Source: Psychrobacillus sp044762655 | GTDB lineage: Bacteria > Bacillota > Bacilli > Bacillales_A > Planococcaceae | Length of the DNA stretch: 64,000 nucleotides | Direction of reading: 5' to 3' | Assembly (NCBI RefSeq): GCF_044762655.1 | Contig: NZ_JBIWER010000004.1 | Coordinates: forward strand, 1 to 64,000 | Shown here: positions 53,383 through 61,379 of the stretch, one piece after another | Position numbering within the stretch: the first letter of the stretch is position 1 | Layout: each line of letters opens with the position of its first letter | Notes under the pieces: model-generated | Databases searched by the model: none | What the model was told of the DNA's origin: nothing | What the model saw: the letters and a program-made list of their open reading frames with translations, nothing else | Made by a program: the position numbers and the translations under genes

Positions 53383-53740
53383 CCTTTTCACCCTCTTCTA
53401 GCGCATGTTCGTATGCGAGCTTTACTAACGCATTTACATGATGGTCTGCTAACGAATAATATACTAACTTTCCCTTACGTCGTGATTTGGCCAGAGATAA
53501 ATCACGTAAAAATCGTAAATGATGGGATGCCGTCGCTGTAGATGAACCTATAATTCCTCCAACATCACAAACGCAAAGCTCTTCCTCTATTGTTAATGCA
53601 TAAGCTATTTTTAGTCTTGTTTCATCTGCTAGGGCTTTGAAAATTTGAGCAGCCGTCGCTAGTTCTGGCATTTGCTTCTTTACGGAAAGTACTACATCCT
53701 CATGTATCTTCGTTACTTCACACATATCCTTCGCTTGCAT
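53366..53740 (-). CDS. cadC: ArsR/SmtB-family metal-responsive repressor CadC
   Basis: A 124-aa winged-helix repressor. The CadC metal site is visible: Cys7 near the N-terminus and the ELCVCD pair (Cys56, Cys58). The recognition helix is SSTATASHHLRFLRDLSL. Binding Cd, Pb or Zn releases it from the operator. It heads the cadC-cadA operon, and two palindromes upstream (53752-53770 and 53813-53832) fit its operator type. Confidence 0.92.
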   Translation of the reverse strand: MQAKDMCEVTKIHEDVVLSVKKQMPELATAAQIFKALADETRLKIAYALTIEEELCVCDVGGIIGSSTATASHHLRFLRDLSLAKSRRKGKLVYYSLADHHVNALVKLAYEHALEEGEKDGESS

Positions 53741-53751
53741 ATTTCCACCTC

Positions 53752-53770
53752 ATTCAAATGATCGTTTGAT
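53752..53770. promoter_or_regulatory. CadC-type operator 1
   Basis: ATTCAAATGATCGTTTGAT, a palindrome with arms TCAAAT-GATC-GTTTGA (one mismatch per half), 11 nt upstream of the cadC start codon, overlapping its SD region. It resembles the TCAAAT-N-ATTTGA operators of CadC. Confidence 0.75.
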
Positions 53771-53812
53771 TGTTATTTTCATTATATGTTCTGAATATTT
53801 AAAACGCAACTT

Positions 53813-53832
53813 ATTCAAATGGGCGTTTGAAT
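53813..53832. promoter_or_regulatory. CadC-type operator 2
   Basis: ATTCAAATGGGCGTTTGAAT, a 20-bp palindrome with the same arms as operator 1, about 61 bp further upstream. Two sites suggest cooperative repression of cadC-cadA. Confidence 0.75.
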
Positions 53833-54361
53833 GTTTTCCTTGTTTACTCACATTACTTTAGCTAATACTCGCTCTCACTTGTAAAATACTCTCGTTCATT
53901 TTGCGATACTTGTGCACATAGCTTTTTTACTCGCTATTGAAGTTTATTTACTTGCGAAAAGGATTATTTTCCCATTTAAAAAGTAGCCGATAATAAGTCT
54001 TAAAAATTCTACGCACAACATAAGTTTTTCAGGGCTTTCTATTAAGTCTCCCCTACGTTGTTTTCCGTTAGAGGAGACGTTTTTCGGAGGCACGACTCGA
54101 ACCGGTAGTCTCTAACTTATGCTGTTCTCCCAGGAGACTAGCTATAAATTCACAAAATAAAAAAACGTGAAATCTAGTGACCGATTTCACGTTTTTAAAT
54201 TTAAGGCTCTGTTAAAGGAAAAGATTGATTAATCGTTAATTAATATGAAGAATGGGTTTAACTATATAAGATGGGCACTGGGTATTTATGTTAAAAAGAT
54301 TGTGAAAGTGTTTACTTAAACTAACGCGGCAGTTTAGTTTAATAAGAGAAGGAGAGTTTTT
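53833..54361. other. 529-bp gene-poor region
   Basis: It holds AT-rich DNA with repeated 'actcg' and 'ctctc' words (53860-53930), a degenerate family 1 repeat (54056-54133), a short palindrome with an AAACGTGAAATC/GATTTCACGTTTTT stem (54164-54197; a possible terminator) and no ORF with an SD. A sequence GTTTAA-N18-GGGTAT at 54256-54285 has the wrong spacing for SigB. Confidence 0.5.
54056..54133 (-). repeat. GC-rich intergenic repeat, family 1, degenerate copy E
   Basis: Matches the inverted copy B in GAGACGTTTTTCGGAGGCACG, TAGTCTCT and the GCTGTTCTCCCAGGAGACT end, with many substitutions; GC-rich blocks have eroded to AT. Confidence 0.6.
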
Positions 54362-54436
54362 ATGTCGCATTTGACACAAAATACTATTCTTCAACTAATG
54401 GATTCTTTAGTAAAACACGGCATCACAATACAATGA
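54362..54436 (+). CDS. Possible 24-aa peptide
   Basis: An ORF behind a strong SD (AGAAGGAGAG, 5 nt gap) that ends inside a terminator stem. The peptide starts MSHLTQNTILQLMDSL and ends VKHGITIQ, an amphipathic helix without a signal sequence. The SD plus terminator argue for expression; alone it could also be a leader or a decayed gene. An inverted repeat (TAAACTAAC/GTTTAGTTTA) lies just upstream. Confidence 0.5.
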   Translation: MSHLTQNTILQLMDSLVKHGITIQ

Positions 54437-54465
54437 GCCGGGAAATACATCCCAGCTCATTTTTT
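54435..54465 (+). terminator. Terminator after the 24-aa ORF
   Basis: GAGCCGGG/CCCAGCTC stem with one mismatch, then ATTTTTT. Confidence 0.8.
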
Positions 54466-54532
54466 ATCAGCATTTTAAATAAACCTTTATTATAGCCAAA
54501 TTTAAAGACCAGATGTCCCAGCCTCTTCTTTT

Positions 54533-56890
54533 TTATTTTGCTTTCAGTATCAATTCATAACCTTCTTCAATATCACCATCTATTACTGTCGTGTGATAAT
54601 TTCCTTCTGCCCAATCCTCTACTTGACTATGATACCATTTTGATTTCATATGTCCGCTTTGTCCGGGTCCCACGATATGAAAAGCCTCGTTTAAATTAGC
54701 TAAATCTGCAACAAATCTCCAGGATGCCCCGTGATCCACTTTTCCATCTTCTCCAAATCCGGCTGCTTGAACCGTAATATTGGATCCTCCGATTGGCACT
54801 GGTTTTGGATTTAGCAGATAAGCTAAAATGGGAGAAGCCCCGCCAAGCGGATGATCAAATGTTAGCTGGTGATAATCTCCCCATTTCCATTTCTTTTCGT
54901 TCGAACCAAACTCCTCTGTTATTTCATAAGTTGCCTGTACGAATGAATCATAGACCCATTTGTCTATACCACCATATGATTCTAGCCAAGCACTTTGTTC
55001 CCTATTGTAGCCTTTTCTAAGTAATTGATCGGAGATATTACCTTTACCAGGTAGCATCGCATATACATCCTTCGGCATTTCTTTCTGTAGCAAAGTCTGA
55101 GGGAGCTCCTTCATCCATTTATGAAATACGAGAGGAGCTGCTTGGTTTTTATCATCGATCTGGTCCCACTGCTTTAACAAAGTGAGGATTTCTTTATACT
55201 CGTTCTCTGAGTCTAGGTTTTCGACCGATTCAAGCATTTGTGTTAAAAACTCTTTCGCATACAAATTCGTTTGATCCATTTGCAAGTTCATCATATCTTC
55301 TTTTGTTAATTCTGTTTTACTCTCAAGCACTTCCGCAATTCTTTCATATCGATACGATTGGGCCCAGAAATCCGTAATATGATATGGATAGGAATCATCC
55401 ACTACTTCATTGTTTGCAGTTGCAATAAAGCCTTCTTTTGGATTCACAACAATGGGAAGCTCATTAAAAGGGACATAGCCTTCCCAACCATAGTCGGCAG
55501 AGTCTCCGGGCACAGGCAATTGACCATCGCCTCTCTTCCTCAATGGTAATCTACCGTTTGCTTTGTACGCAATCGTTCCATCTTTGGCAGCAAACACAAA
55601 ATTTTGTGCAGGTGCATGAAAGTCCTCCAATGCGGTTTCAAACTCTTCCCAGCTAGACGACTTATTCATCTTCAATATGGCCTGTAATTCAAGAGTCGGC
55701 TCCAGCGCCGTCCATTGCATGGAAAACAAGGCTGATGCTTTCTCATCCTTGAACAAGACGTCCGAAATAATAGGGCCATGTCTCGTCACTACTACTTCAA
55801 AAGGTACATCATCTTGTTCTTTTACTTTAATAGATGAATGACGAACTTCCGCCTGCTCCCATTTACCTTCATAAAGGAATTGTGTACGGTCATCCGGATT
55901 AGGCGTTTCAATATATAGATCCTGTACATCTGGTCCTACATTTGTTACACCCCAAGCAACCTCTTCGTTATGACCAAGAATGATACCGGGAATGCCAGCA
56001 AATATAACCCCACTCACATTTTGCTCGGGTGACTCTAAGTGCATTTGATACCAAATGGATGGTGTGCTTAATCCTAAATGTGGGTCATCTGCTAGCAAAG
56101 GAAGCCCACTAGCTGTCTTTGCTCCACTCACTACCCAGTTATTACTACCGTTAAATTCATTCGGTAAAACCGACGCGTCAAAGTAACCAGCAATATTTAC
56201 TGGCTTATTAATATTAGCCTCTATAATCGATTTAGAATTTTCAGGATACGTTATAAAAAGCTCCTTCGCCTTTCCTTCCTCTAATTCGTTTAATGCCCAA
56301 TGTCTAATCGCAAGTGATGACCAGTTTCCACCTAAGTCATACGCCATATACTTTCCGATTGCTAAGGAGTCGGTTGGAGTCCACTCGTCTGGCTCGTAGC
56401 CTAATAACTTAAATTCATAACTTAGCTTGTTTTCTTCTTTTGCATATTCAATAAAATCATTAACCCCTTCTGCATACCACTTTAATACTTGTTTTGCTTC
56501 ATCGCTATATCCAGCATAGGATTTATCGGCAGCTGCACGTAAACTAAAAGTTAGGAAAAACTTATCCGTATCGACTGCCGCTTCTCCTACCACTTCAGCT
56601 AAACGTCCACTCGCCTGCCTTCTAGCCAAATCCATTTGAAAAAGTCTATCCTGAGCTTGCACAAAACCCTGTGCTCGGTAAAGGTCCGCATCGGATTGTG
56701 CTGTAATATGTGGAACCCCAACAGCATCACGTACCACTTTTACGTCAGAGTCTAATACGTCCATTGCCAGATCCCCATCAATAATTGGTTTCGTGCTAGA
56801 CAAATACATGTTCAATCCCACAACAACGATAACTATCAGAATCCCAATTACCCCTGAAATCCAGGCAGTTATTTTCCACACTTTTCTCAT
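54533..56890 (-). CDS. Penicillin acylase-family Ntn hydrolase
   Basis: 785 aa. One N-terminal membrane helix (residues about 7-29), an alpha-chain region (IDGDLAMDVL...QGFVQAQDRLFQMDLARR), a linker and the beta-chain start at Ser249 in NGSNNWVVSG, the autocatalytic N-terminal nucleophile. Later motifs: ADDPHLGLSTPSIW and TWIG-like. Family members cleave amide bonds of penicillin G, acyl-homoserine lactones or other acyl amides outside the cell. Substrate unknown; full length. Confidence 0.9.
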   Translation of the reverse strand: MRKVWKITAWISGVIGILIVIVVVGLNMYLSSTKPIIDGDLAMDVLDSDVKVVRDAVGVPHITAQSDADLYRAQGFVQAQDRLFQMDLARRQASGRLAEVVGEAAVDTDKFFLTFSLRAAADKSYAGYSDEAKQVLKWYAEGVNDFIEYAKEENKLSYEFKLLGYEPDEWTPTDSLAIGKYMAYDLGGNWSSLAIRHWALNELEEGKAKELFITYPENSKSIIEANINKPVNIAGYFDASVLPNEFNGSNNWVVSGAKTASGLPLLADDPHLGLSTPSIWYQMHLESPEQNVSGVIFAGIPGIILGHNEEVAWGVTNVGPDVQDLYIETPNPDDRTQFLYEGKWEQAEVRHSSIKVKEQDDVPFEVVVTRHGPIISDVLFKDEKASALFSMQWTALEPTLELQAILKMNKSSSWEEFETALEDFHAPAQNFVFAAKDGTIAYKANGRLPLRKRGDGQLPVPGDSADYGWEGYVPFNELPIVVNPKEGFIATANNEVVDDSYPYHITDFWAQSYRYERIAEVLESKTELTKEDMMNLQMDQTNLYAKEFLTQMLESVENLDSENEYKEILTLLKQWDQIDDKNQAAPLVFHKWMKELPQTLLQKEMPKDVYAMLPGKGNISDQLLRKGYNREQSAWLESYGGIDKWVYDSFVQATYEITEEFGSNEKKWKWGDYHQLTFDHPLGGASPILAYLLNPKPVPIGGSNITVQAAGFGEDGKVDHGASWRFVADLANLNEAFHIVGPGQSGHMKSKWYHSQVEDWAEGNYHTTVIDGDIEEGYELILKAK

Positions 56891-57135
56891 ATCCCTTGCC
56901 CCCTTTGTTCCTTTACGGTATTCGACATTATTAGAAATTCACCTTCCGACTAACAAGTGAAATTGGACGATAATGAATTTCCATCCCTATAAATGGTTTC
57001 ACGAGATGTTGGAAGGTATATATTAGGCAAAAACAACGAATTGAACCAAATGCCTAAGTATCATGCTCGTATACCATTAATTCACTCTCGTAAAGCTCAT
57101 GTACTCTCTCACATAGATCCGGTATGTTAGATCAA
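56891..57135. other. Gene-free gap between murB and the acylase gene
   Basis: AT-rich sequence with scattered 'cactctcgt' and 'gctcgta' words similar to those at 53860-53930, perhaps a decayed intergenic repeat. No promoter or ORF is convincing. Confidence 0.35.
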
Positions 57136-57172
57136 CAAAAAAAGACCCATGAATAAGTATATTCATGGGTCT
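57136..57172 (-). terminator. Terminator of murB
   Basis: AGACCCATGAATA/TATTCATGGGTCT stem followed by TTTTTTT on the minus strand, 10 nt after the murB stop. Confidence 0.88.
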
Positions 57173-57181
57173 GGTCTTGTA

Positions 57182-58099
57182 TTAATCTATATTTTCGCCA
57201 ACAATTTTCACTTCTAGCTCAAGCTCGACGCCGAAGTTTTCTTTTACTGTTGCTTTCACCATTTCTATAGTACTAATATAATCGGTTGCAGTTGCATTAT
57301 TTTTATTGACTATAAAGCCGGCATGCTTCGTGGAAACCTCTGCACCACCAAAGCCTTTCCCCTGCAAGCCACTATCTTGGATAAGCTTCCCAGCAAAATA
57401 TCCTGGTGGTCGTTTGAATACACTACCTGCAGAAGGGTATTCTAATGGTTGCTTCGACTCTCTTTGGTAAGTAAGATCGGCAATTTTTGCATCAATCTCT
57501 TCTTGGTTTCCTTTTTCCAATAAAAACTCCGTCGATAACACATAATAGCCTTTTTTCGTAATAATGCTTTTTCGATAGCCTAGCTCTAATTGCTCTTTCG
57601 AAAGAACAAGCTTTTCTCCAGCTGGAGTTAGCACGGTGCATTGCACAATGACGTCTTGGATTTCTCCACCATACGCTCCTGCATTCATCGCCATTGCTCC
57701 ACCAATAGATCCGGGAATACCACAGGCAAACTCTAAGCCTGTTAGGGATTCTTGGGCAGCAGCCTTTGACACATCAATAATGTCGGCACCACTTTCGGCA
57801 ATCACACGGTTACCATCAATGATAATTTTGTTCAAGTTCTCTAATCGCAGTACAATTCCGCGTACGCCACCATCACGAACAACCATATTTGACCCGTTCC
57901 CTAGTAATAACAATGGTATTCTATGTTCCCATGCATATTGGACAACAAAGGCTGCCTCGTCCTGAGTAGAAGGTGTGACAAATAGATCCGCCTTCCCACC
58001 CATTTTAGTTACTGTATGCAAATTCAATGCTTCATCTATTTTAATATTCGCTGGATTTAGTTGTTCCGTTAAATTTTGAAACCATTTTTGTTTATTCAA
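57182..58099 (-). CDS. murB: UDP-N-acetylenolpyruvoylglucosamine reductase
   Basis: A 305-aa FAD enzyme (type II MurB, without the extra loop of E. coli). FAD motifs: LLGNGSNMVVRDGGV and GLEFACGIPGSIGGAMAMNAGAYGGE; the catalytic serine is in PSAGSVFKRP and the C-terminal Glu in GVELELEVKIVG. It reduces UDP-GlcNAc-enolpyruvate to UDP-MurNAc with NADPH, the second committed step of peptidoglycan synthesis. It is monocistronic. Confidence 0.95.
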   Translation of the reverse strand: MNKQKWFQNLTEQLNPANIKIDEALNLHTVTKMGGKADLFVTPSTQDEAAFVVQYAWEHRIPLLLLGNGSNMVVRDGGVRGIVLRLENLNKIIIDGNRVIAESGADIIDVSKAAAQESLTGLEFACGIPGSIGGAMAMNAGAYGGEIQDVIVQCTVLTPAGEKLVLSKEQLELGYRKSIITKKGYYVLSTEFLLEKGNQEEIDAKIADLTYQRESKQPLEYPSAGSVFKRPPGYFAGKLIQDSGLQGKGFGGAEVSTKHAGFIVNKNNATATDYISTIEMVKATVKENFGVELELEVKIVGENID

Positions 58100-58178
58100 A
58101 GAGAGACAATCCTTTCTACTTTAACCTATTACCCTTACATAGTATGCATTTTTACTCTGAATATATCAAGTAACAATA

Positions 58179-58484
58179 CTATAACCATTCTTTAGACCAC
58201 GTCTCGATTTCACTAACTACTTCTTTTAGTGCAAGACCTTTTTCCGTCAGGTTATATTCTACCCGTATAGGCACTTCGGAAAAGACAGTTCTCTCTACTA
58301 TTCCCTCTTTTTCAAGCTCTTTTAAACGCTCTGATAACAAACGACCACTTATAGGAAGTGACGATTCAATTTCATTAAATCGTTTTGCACCACCGATTAG
58401 CTGGTAAACGATTAGGGCAGTCCATCTTTTTCCGAGCAACTCCATTGCCTTTGACAAACGCGGACATAATAACGTTTCTTTCAT
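58179..58484 (-). CDS. HxlR-family regulator (YodB-like)
   Basis: 101 aa from the ATG at 58484 behind AGAGGTG. A single winged helix (LGKRWTALIVYQLIGGAKRFNEIESSLPISGRLLSERLKELEKEGIV). A conserved N-terminal Cys (Cys7, in LLCPRL) matches the redox-sensing Cys6 of B. subtilis YodB, which responds to quinones and diamide. It is divergent from yceI across palindromic sites, so control of both genes is likely. Confidence 0.86.
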   Translation of the reverse strand: MKETLLCPRLSKAMELLGKRWTALIVYQLIGGAKRFNEIESSLPISGRLLSERLKELEKEGIVERTVFSEVPIRVEYNLTEKGLALKEVVSEIETWSKEWL

Positions 58485-58540
58485 CTGATTCACCTCTATC
58501 ACTTCCTATTATAATCTTTTTTACTTCTTTTGTAAAATAA

Positions 58541-58565
58541 AAGTAATTAAATTACTTGACGTAAC
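58541..58565. promoter_or_regulatory. HxlR operator cluster, proximal
   Basis: Two overlapping palindromes: AAGTAATTAAATTACTT (58541-58557, perfect) and ATTACTTGACGTAAC (58551-58565, one mismatch). They lie next to the hxlR start, so binding could block its own transcription. Confidence 0.6.
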
Positions 58566-58586
58566 CAATATATTAAACTATATTTA

Positions 58587-58601
58587 GTTACATAAAGTAA
58601 C
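58587..58601. promoter_or_regulatory. HxlR operator, distal
   Basis: GTTACATAAAGTAAC: perfect 5-bp arms (GTTAC/GTAAC) identical to the arms in the 58551-58565 site, 36 bp apart centre to centre. Confidence 0.6.
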
Positions 58602-58672
58602 CTAATGTTTATGTTTCAAGAAAACAGGTAAAGAAATATATGGTTTTATTAATTATTTTGAAATGAAAACTC

Positions 58673-58701
58673 TTGATTTCGAAATAATTTTGTTGTATAC
58701 T
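58673..58701 (+). promoter_or_regulatory. SigA promoter of yceI
   Basis: TTGATT, a 17-bp spacer, then TATACT, about 33 nt upstream of the yceI ATG. It lies downstream of the GTTAC palindromes, so a bound HxlR protein would sit upstream of the promoter. Confidence 0.75.
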
Positions 58702-58734
58702 AAAAAAAAACAATCCATTAGGAGGAATTACACA

Positions 58735-59262
58735 ATGACAAAATTTAATCTTGACGCAGCACATTCTATGATTGACTTTTCTGTAAAACACATGATGGTT
58801 TCAAAAGTAAAAGGATCTTTCACTAATTTCACAGCTGATTTAGAAGGTAATACGGAAGATTTAACAGGAGCTACAATCAACTTTGACATTGACGTAAAAT
58901 CAATCAACACTAACAATGAAGATCGCGATAACCACCTACGTTCTGCAGATTTCTTTGATATCGAAACTTACCCAAGCATCAAATTTGTTGCAACTGATAT
59001 TAAGAAAAAAGCAGATGGTGAATATGACGTAACTGGTGACCTTACGATTAAAGACGTTACAAAACCAGTAACATTTGACGTTGAATATGGTGGTAAAGGT
59101 ACTAATCCATGGGGCCAAGAAGTTGTAGCATTCTCTGCTGATACTAAAGTTAACCGTAAAGAATTTGGTTTAACGTGGAACCAAGCATTAGAAACTGGTG
59201 GAGTTCTTGTCGGAGAAGATATTAAAATCACTGTTGAACTTGAATTAAACCCAGCTCAATAA
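58735..59262 (+). CDS. yceI: YceI family lipid-binding-like protein
   Basis: 175 aa from the ATG at 58735 behind AGGAGG; the longer frame is spurious. It shows YceI features: LDAAHSMIDFSVKHMMVSKVKGSF, DIDVKSINTNNEDRDNHLRSADFFD and DVTKPVTFDVEYGG. The family folds as a lipocalin-like beta barrel binding isoprenoid chains. No signal peptide is seen, unlike in Gram-negatives. It is divergent from a redox-sensing-type HxlR gene. Confidence 0.92.
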   Translation: MTKFNLDAAHSMIDFSVKHMMVSKVKGSFTNFTADLEGNTEDLTGATINFDIDVKSINTNNEDRDNHLRSADFFDIETYPSIKFVATDIKKKADGEYDVTGDLTIKDVTKPVTFDVEYGGKGTNPWGQEVVAFSADTKVNRKEFGLTWNQALETGGVLVGEDIKITVELELNPAQ

Positions 59263-59275
59263 TTAATAAATTATA

Positions 59276-59311
59276 AAAAGCTATCCTTAACTTTAAGGAT
59301 AGCTTTTTTTT
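59276..59311 (+). terminator. Terminator of yceI
   Basis: AAAAAGCTATCCTTAA/TTAAGGATAGCTTTTT stem followed by TTT. Confidence 0.88.
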
Positions 59312-59418
59312 GACTAATAATCTTTAACAGATAAATCTACCTACTTTGTTTTCTGACTTTTGAAACTATTTTCCCTATAAATCGTATATACTATAGAATA
59401 AGATTTGGAGGGATATAA

Positions 59419-59712
59419 ATGGAAGAATTATTAGGGTTAGGTCTCGGTTTTGTAGCAATTATTTTGACTTTTTCCATACCACTATCAGCAATTTGGACAA
59501 ATCATTTACGAAAATCTCAAAAAATACGAGCTCTAATTGTGAAGGACGAAATCGAACTTGAAAAACTTCGATACAACAATTTTTTAGTCGAAACAGAAAA
59601 AATGCGTTTAGATCTTCAATTGAAGCAGGCTAGTCTTTTAGAATCGACCGATCCTTTAGTTTTAGATTTACAAAAACGATCGGTAAATGAAGCGCAAACT
59701 ATATCTTATTAA
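59419..59712 (+). CDS. Small membrane protein with coiled coil (97 aa)
   Basis: One N-terminal membrane helix (residues about 8-28) is followed by a charged helical region (RKSQKIRALIVKDEIELEKLRYNNF...KMRLDLQLKQASLL) likely to form a coiled coil. The layout is reminiscent of PspB but the sequence is not diagnostic. GGAGGG precedes the ATG. Function unknown. Confidence 0.72.
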   Translation: MEELLGLGLGFVAIILTFSIPLSAIWTNHLRKSQKIRALIVKDEIELEKLRYNNFLVETEKMRLDLQLKQASLLESTDPLVLDLQKRSVNEAQTISY

Positions 59713-59902
59713 AACTATCCTGAAACCGAAACTCTACAGAACCCTGTGAAAGCAATTGGTGAAATCGAGTAATTTTAAGTGGTTTTTGACAACTACTTTC
59801 TTAATGGAAGCTTTCTCTGTTTTTCTCACAAGAATATGGTATGTTATTTATATAATTGGATTTGATTTCCTTTTTATTGACTTAGGAGAGGGTGTGAGTT
59901 AG

Positions 59903-61189
59903 ATGAACCTAGGGCAATTGATCAAGTTAGAGCGTCAGAGACAAAATATTAAACAAGAGGCTTTAGCTTCTGGAATATGCGTTCCCTCTTACTTAAGTAG
60001 AATTGAAAATGGCTTAGTTATTCCTAGTGAAGAGATAAGGCATCATATCCTTGCGAGATTGAATATTCCAGTGGACTCGTCTAATATCAATCATAATCAA
60101 AATATGATTGTTAAATTTAAATTACAGTTTAAGCAAGTTCTAAATTCTCGAGATAAAAAGCTAGCTAAACAGCTTCTACTTGATATTCAACTTTATAATG
60201 AAGAGCATCCACTAGGCGAAGAACGACTAACATTGCTTTTATGGGAAGCTCGTTTGATGCTTATGTTACCTGAAGTATTAGAGATACAAAGGAGCATTGC
60301 TATCTTAGGAGATTTCAAAAAAGAAATGACGATTGAACAGCTATTTTATCTCTACACAATTCAAGGTATTTCCGCCTATCAGGATAATCTATTTAGCCAA
60401 GCCTCTCAGTTTTTTAAAGAAGTTTTCCAGTTGATTAAAGGTTATCGCATGGACGACTGGGAGATGGCTGAATTATATTACATATCGGGGTTATCTCTAT
60501 TATCCGAATCACGTTACATACTCGCTATTGATTATGTAAAAGAAGCCATTTCCTATTTCAATCAAGAAATATTAATCGAACGCTCAATTGAGTGCTTAAT
60601 AATTCTAGGTATTGCTCAAAAAAATTCCGGTGCGTTAAAGGAAGCACTTGCTACTTTTGAACGGGCACGAGATATTAATTTAAAAATAGAGTCACTTGAG
60701 TACAATGGCATGATTGAGCATAATTTAGGCTCCTGCTTCTCGTTACAAAAAGATTCTCCACAAGCCCTGCAGCACTTTTTTTACAGTTTGGAAACAAAGC
60801 ATAGTCCGGATGATCAAGTGGTGACCATTTTATCTATTTTGAAGGAGTATCACAAAAATGGTGATTTGCAGAATGCTTTAGAATGGTTGCAAAAGGGACA
60901 AGAAATTTCCGAGCACCTATCGATAAGCAAGAAGGATTTATATACAAATCACTTCTCCGTATATGGAGCGATATTACTAGAGAAGAAAGAGCTTATAACC
61001 ATTTTTAAGAAAGCTTTAGATTATTTTGGAAGTAAGCAGGATTATAAACACTGTATGATTTATTGCCACGTATTAGCTAAGCGATTAGCTGAAACGAAAC
61101 AATATAAGCAAGCGTCTATTTACTATGATTTAGGTTTTCAGTTTCATTTAAAGCGTTCAAAAGTATCTAGTTGGGAGGAATTGTCGTGA
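59903..61189 (+). CDS. RRNPP-type peptide receptor/regulator (HTH plus TPR)
   Basis: 428 aa. The N-terminal XRE HTH (residues about 1-60: GQLIKLERQRQNIKQEALASG, SYLSRIENGLVIPS) is followed by TPR-like helical repeats over residues about 75-420, including YQDNLFSQASQFFKEVFQ and NGDLQNALEWLQKGQEIS. Length and layout match NprR/PlcR/Rgg-like receptors. The stop overlaps the start of a 40-aa secreted-peptide gene (GTGA), the arrangement of receptor-pheromone pairs. It probably binds the mature peptide and then controls nearby or distant promoters. Confidence 0.88.
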   Translation: MNLGQLIKLERQRQNIKQEALASGICVPSYLSRIENGLVIPSEEIRHHILARLNIPVDSSNINHNQNMIVKFKLQFKQVLNSRDKKLAKQLLLDIQLYNEEHPLGEERLTLLLWEARLMLMLPEVLEIQRSIAILGDFKKEMTIEQLFYLYTIQGISAYQDNLFSQASQFFKEVFQLIKGYRMDDWEMAELYYISGLSLLSESRYILAIDYVKEAISYFNQEILIERSIECLIILGIAQKNSGALKEALATFERARDINLKIESLEYNGMIEHNLGSCFSLQKDSPQALQHFFYSLETKHSPDDQVVTILSILKEYHKNGDLQNALEWLQKGQEISEHLSISKKDLYTNHFSVYGAILLEKKELITIFKKALDYFGSKQDYKHCMIYCHVLAKRLAETKQYKQASIYYDLGFQFHLKRSKVSSWEELS

Positions 61190-61308
61190 AGAAAGCTGTA
61201 TTTGGTATTCTACTTTGTTTTGTTCTATTCGCACTTCCGGTCTTTAGTTCTAGTCATCTTGCAGAGGATGACAAACCAAAAATCACCGATGTTGGTGATT
61301 TAATCTGA
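61186..61308 (+). CDS. Secreted signalling propeptide (Phr/NprX/PapR-like)
   Basis: A 40-aa ORF: Lys2-Lys3, a hydrophobic Sec signal core (residues 4-20, FGILLCFVLFALPVF), then SSSHLAEDD and the C-terminal tail KPKITDVGDLI. The GTG start overlaps the receptor stop and GGAGG lies 7 nt before it, so translation is coupled. The tail resembles the 'SKPDIVG' core of NprX (KP-x-I-x-x-V-G). The mature signal is probably cut from residues 28-40. A terminator follows 15 nt later. Confidence 0.82.
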   Translation: MKKAVFGILLCFVLFALPVFSSSHLAEDDKPKITDVGDLI

Positions 61309-61323
61309 AAATAGTTTAAAAGT

Positions 61324-61358
61324 AAACACCATTTCCTCTATGAGAAAATGGTGTTTAT
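61324..61358 (+). terminator. Terminator of the receptor-peptide operon
   Basis: AAACACCATTT/AAATGGTGTTT stem then ATTTGT, directly after the peptide gene. Confidence 0.8.
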
Positions 61359-61379
61359 TTGTATCATGTTCGCCAAAAG

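Noticed and set aside
54256..54285. GTTTAA ... GGGTAT before the 24-aa ORF
   Set aside because: The spacer is 18 bp, outside the 12-15 bp seen at SigB promoters and different from the 14-bp spacers elsewhere in this window.
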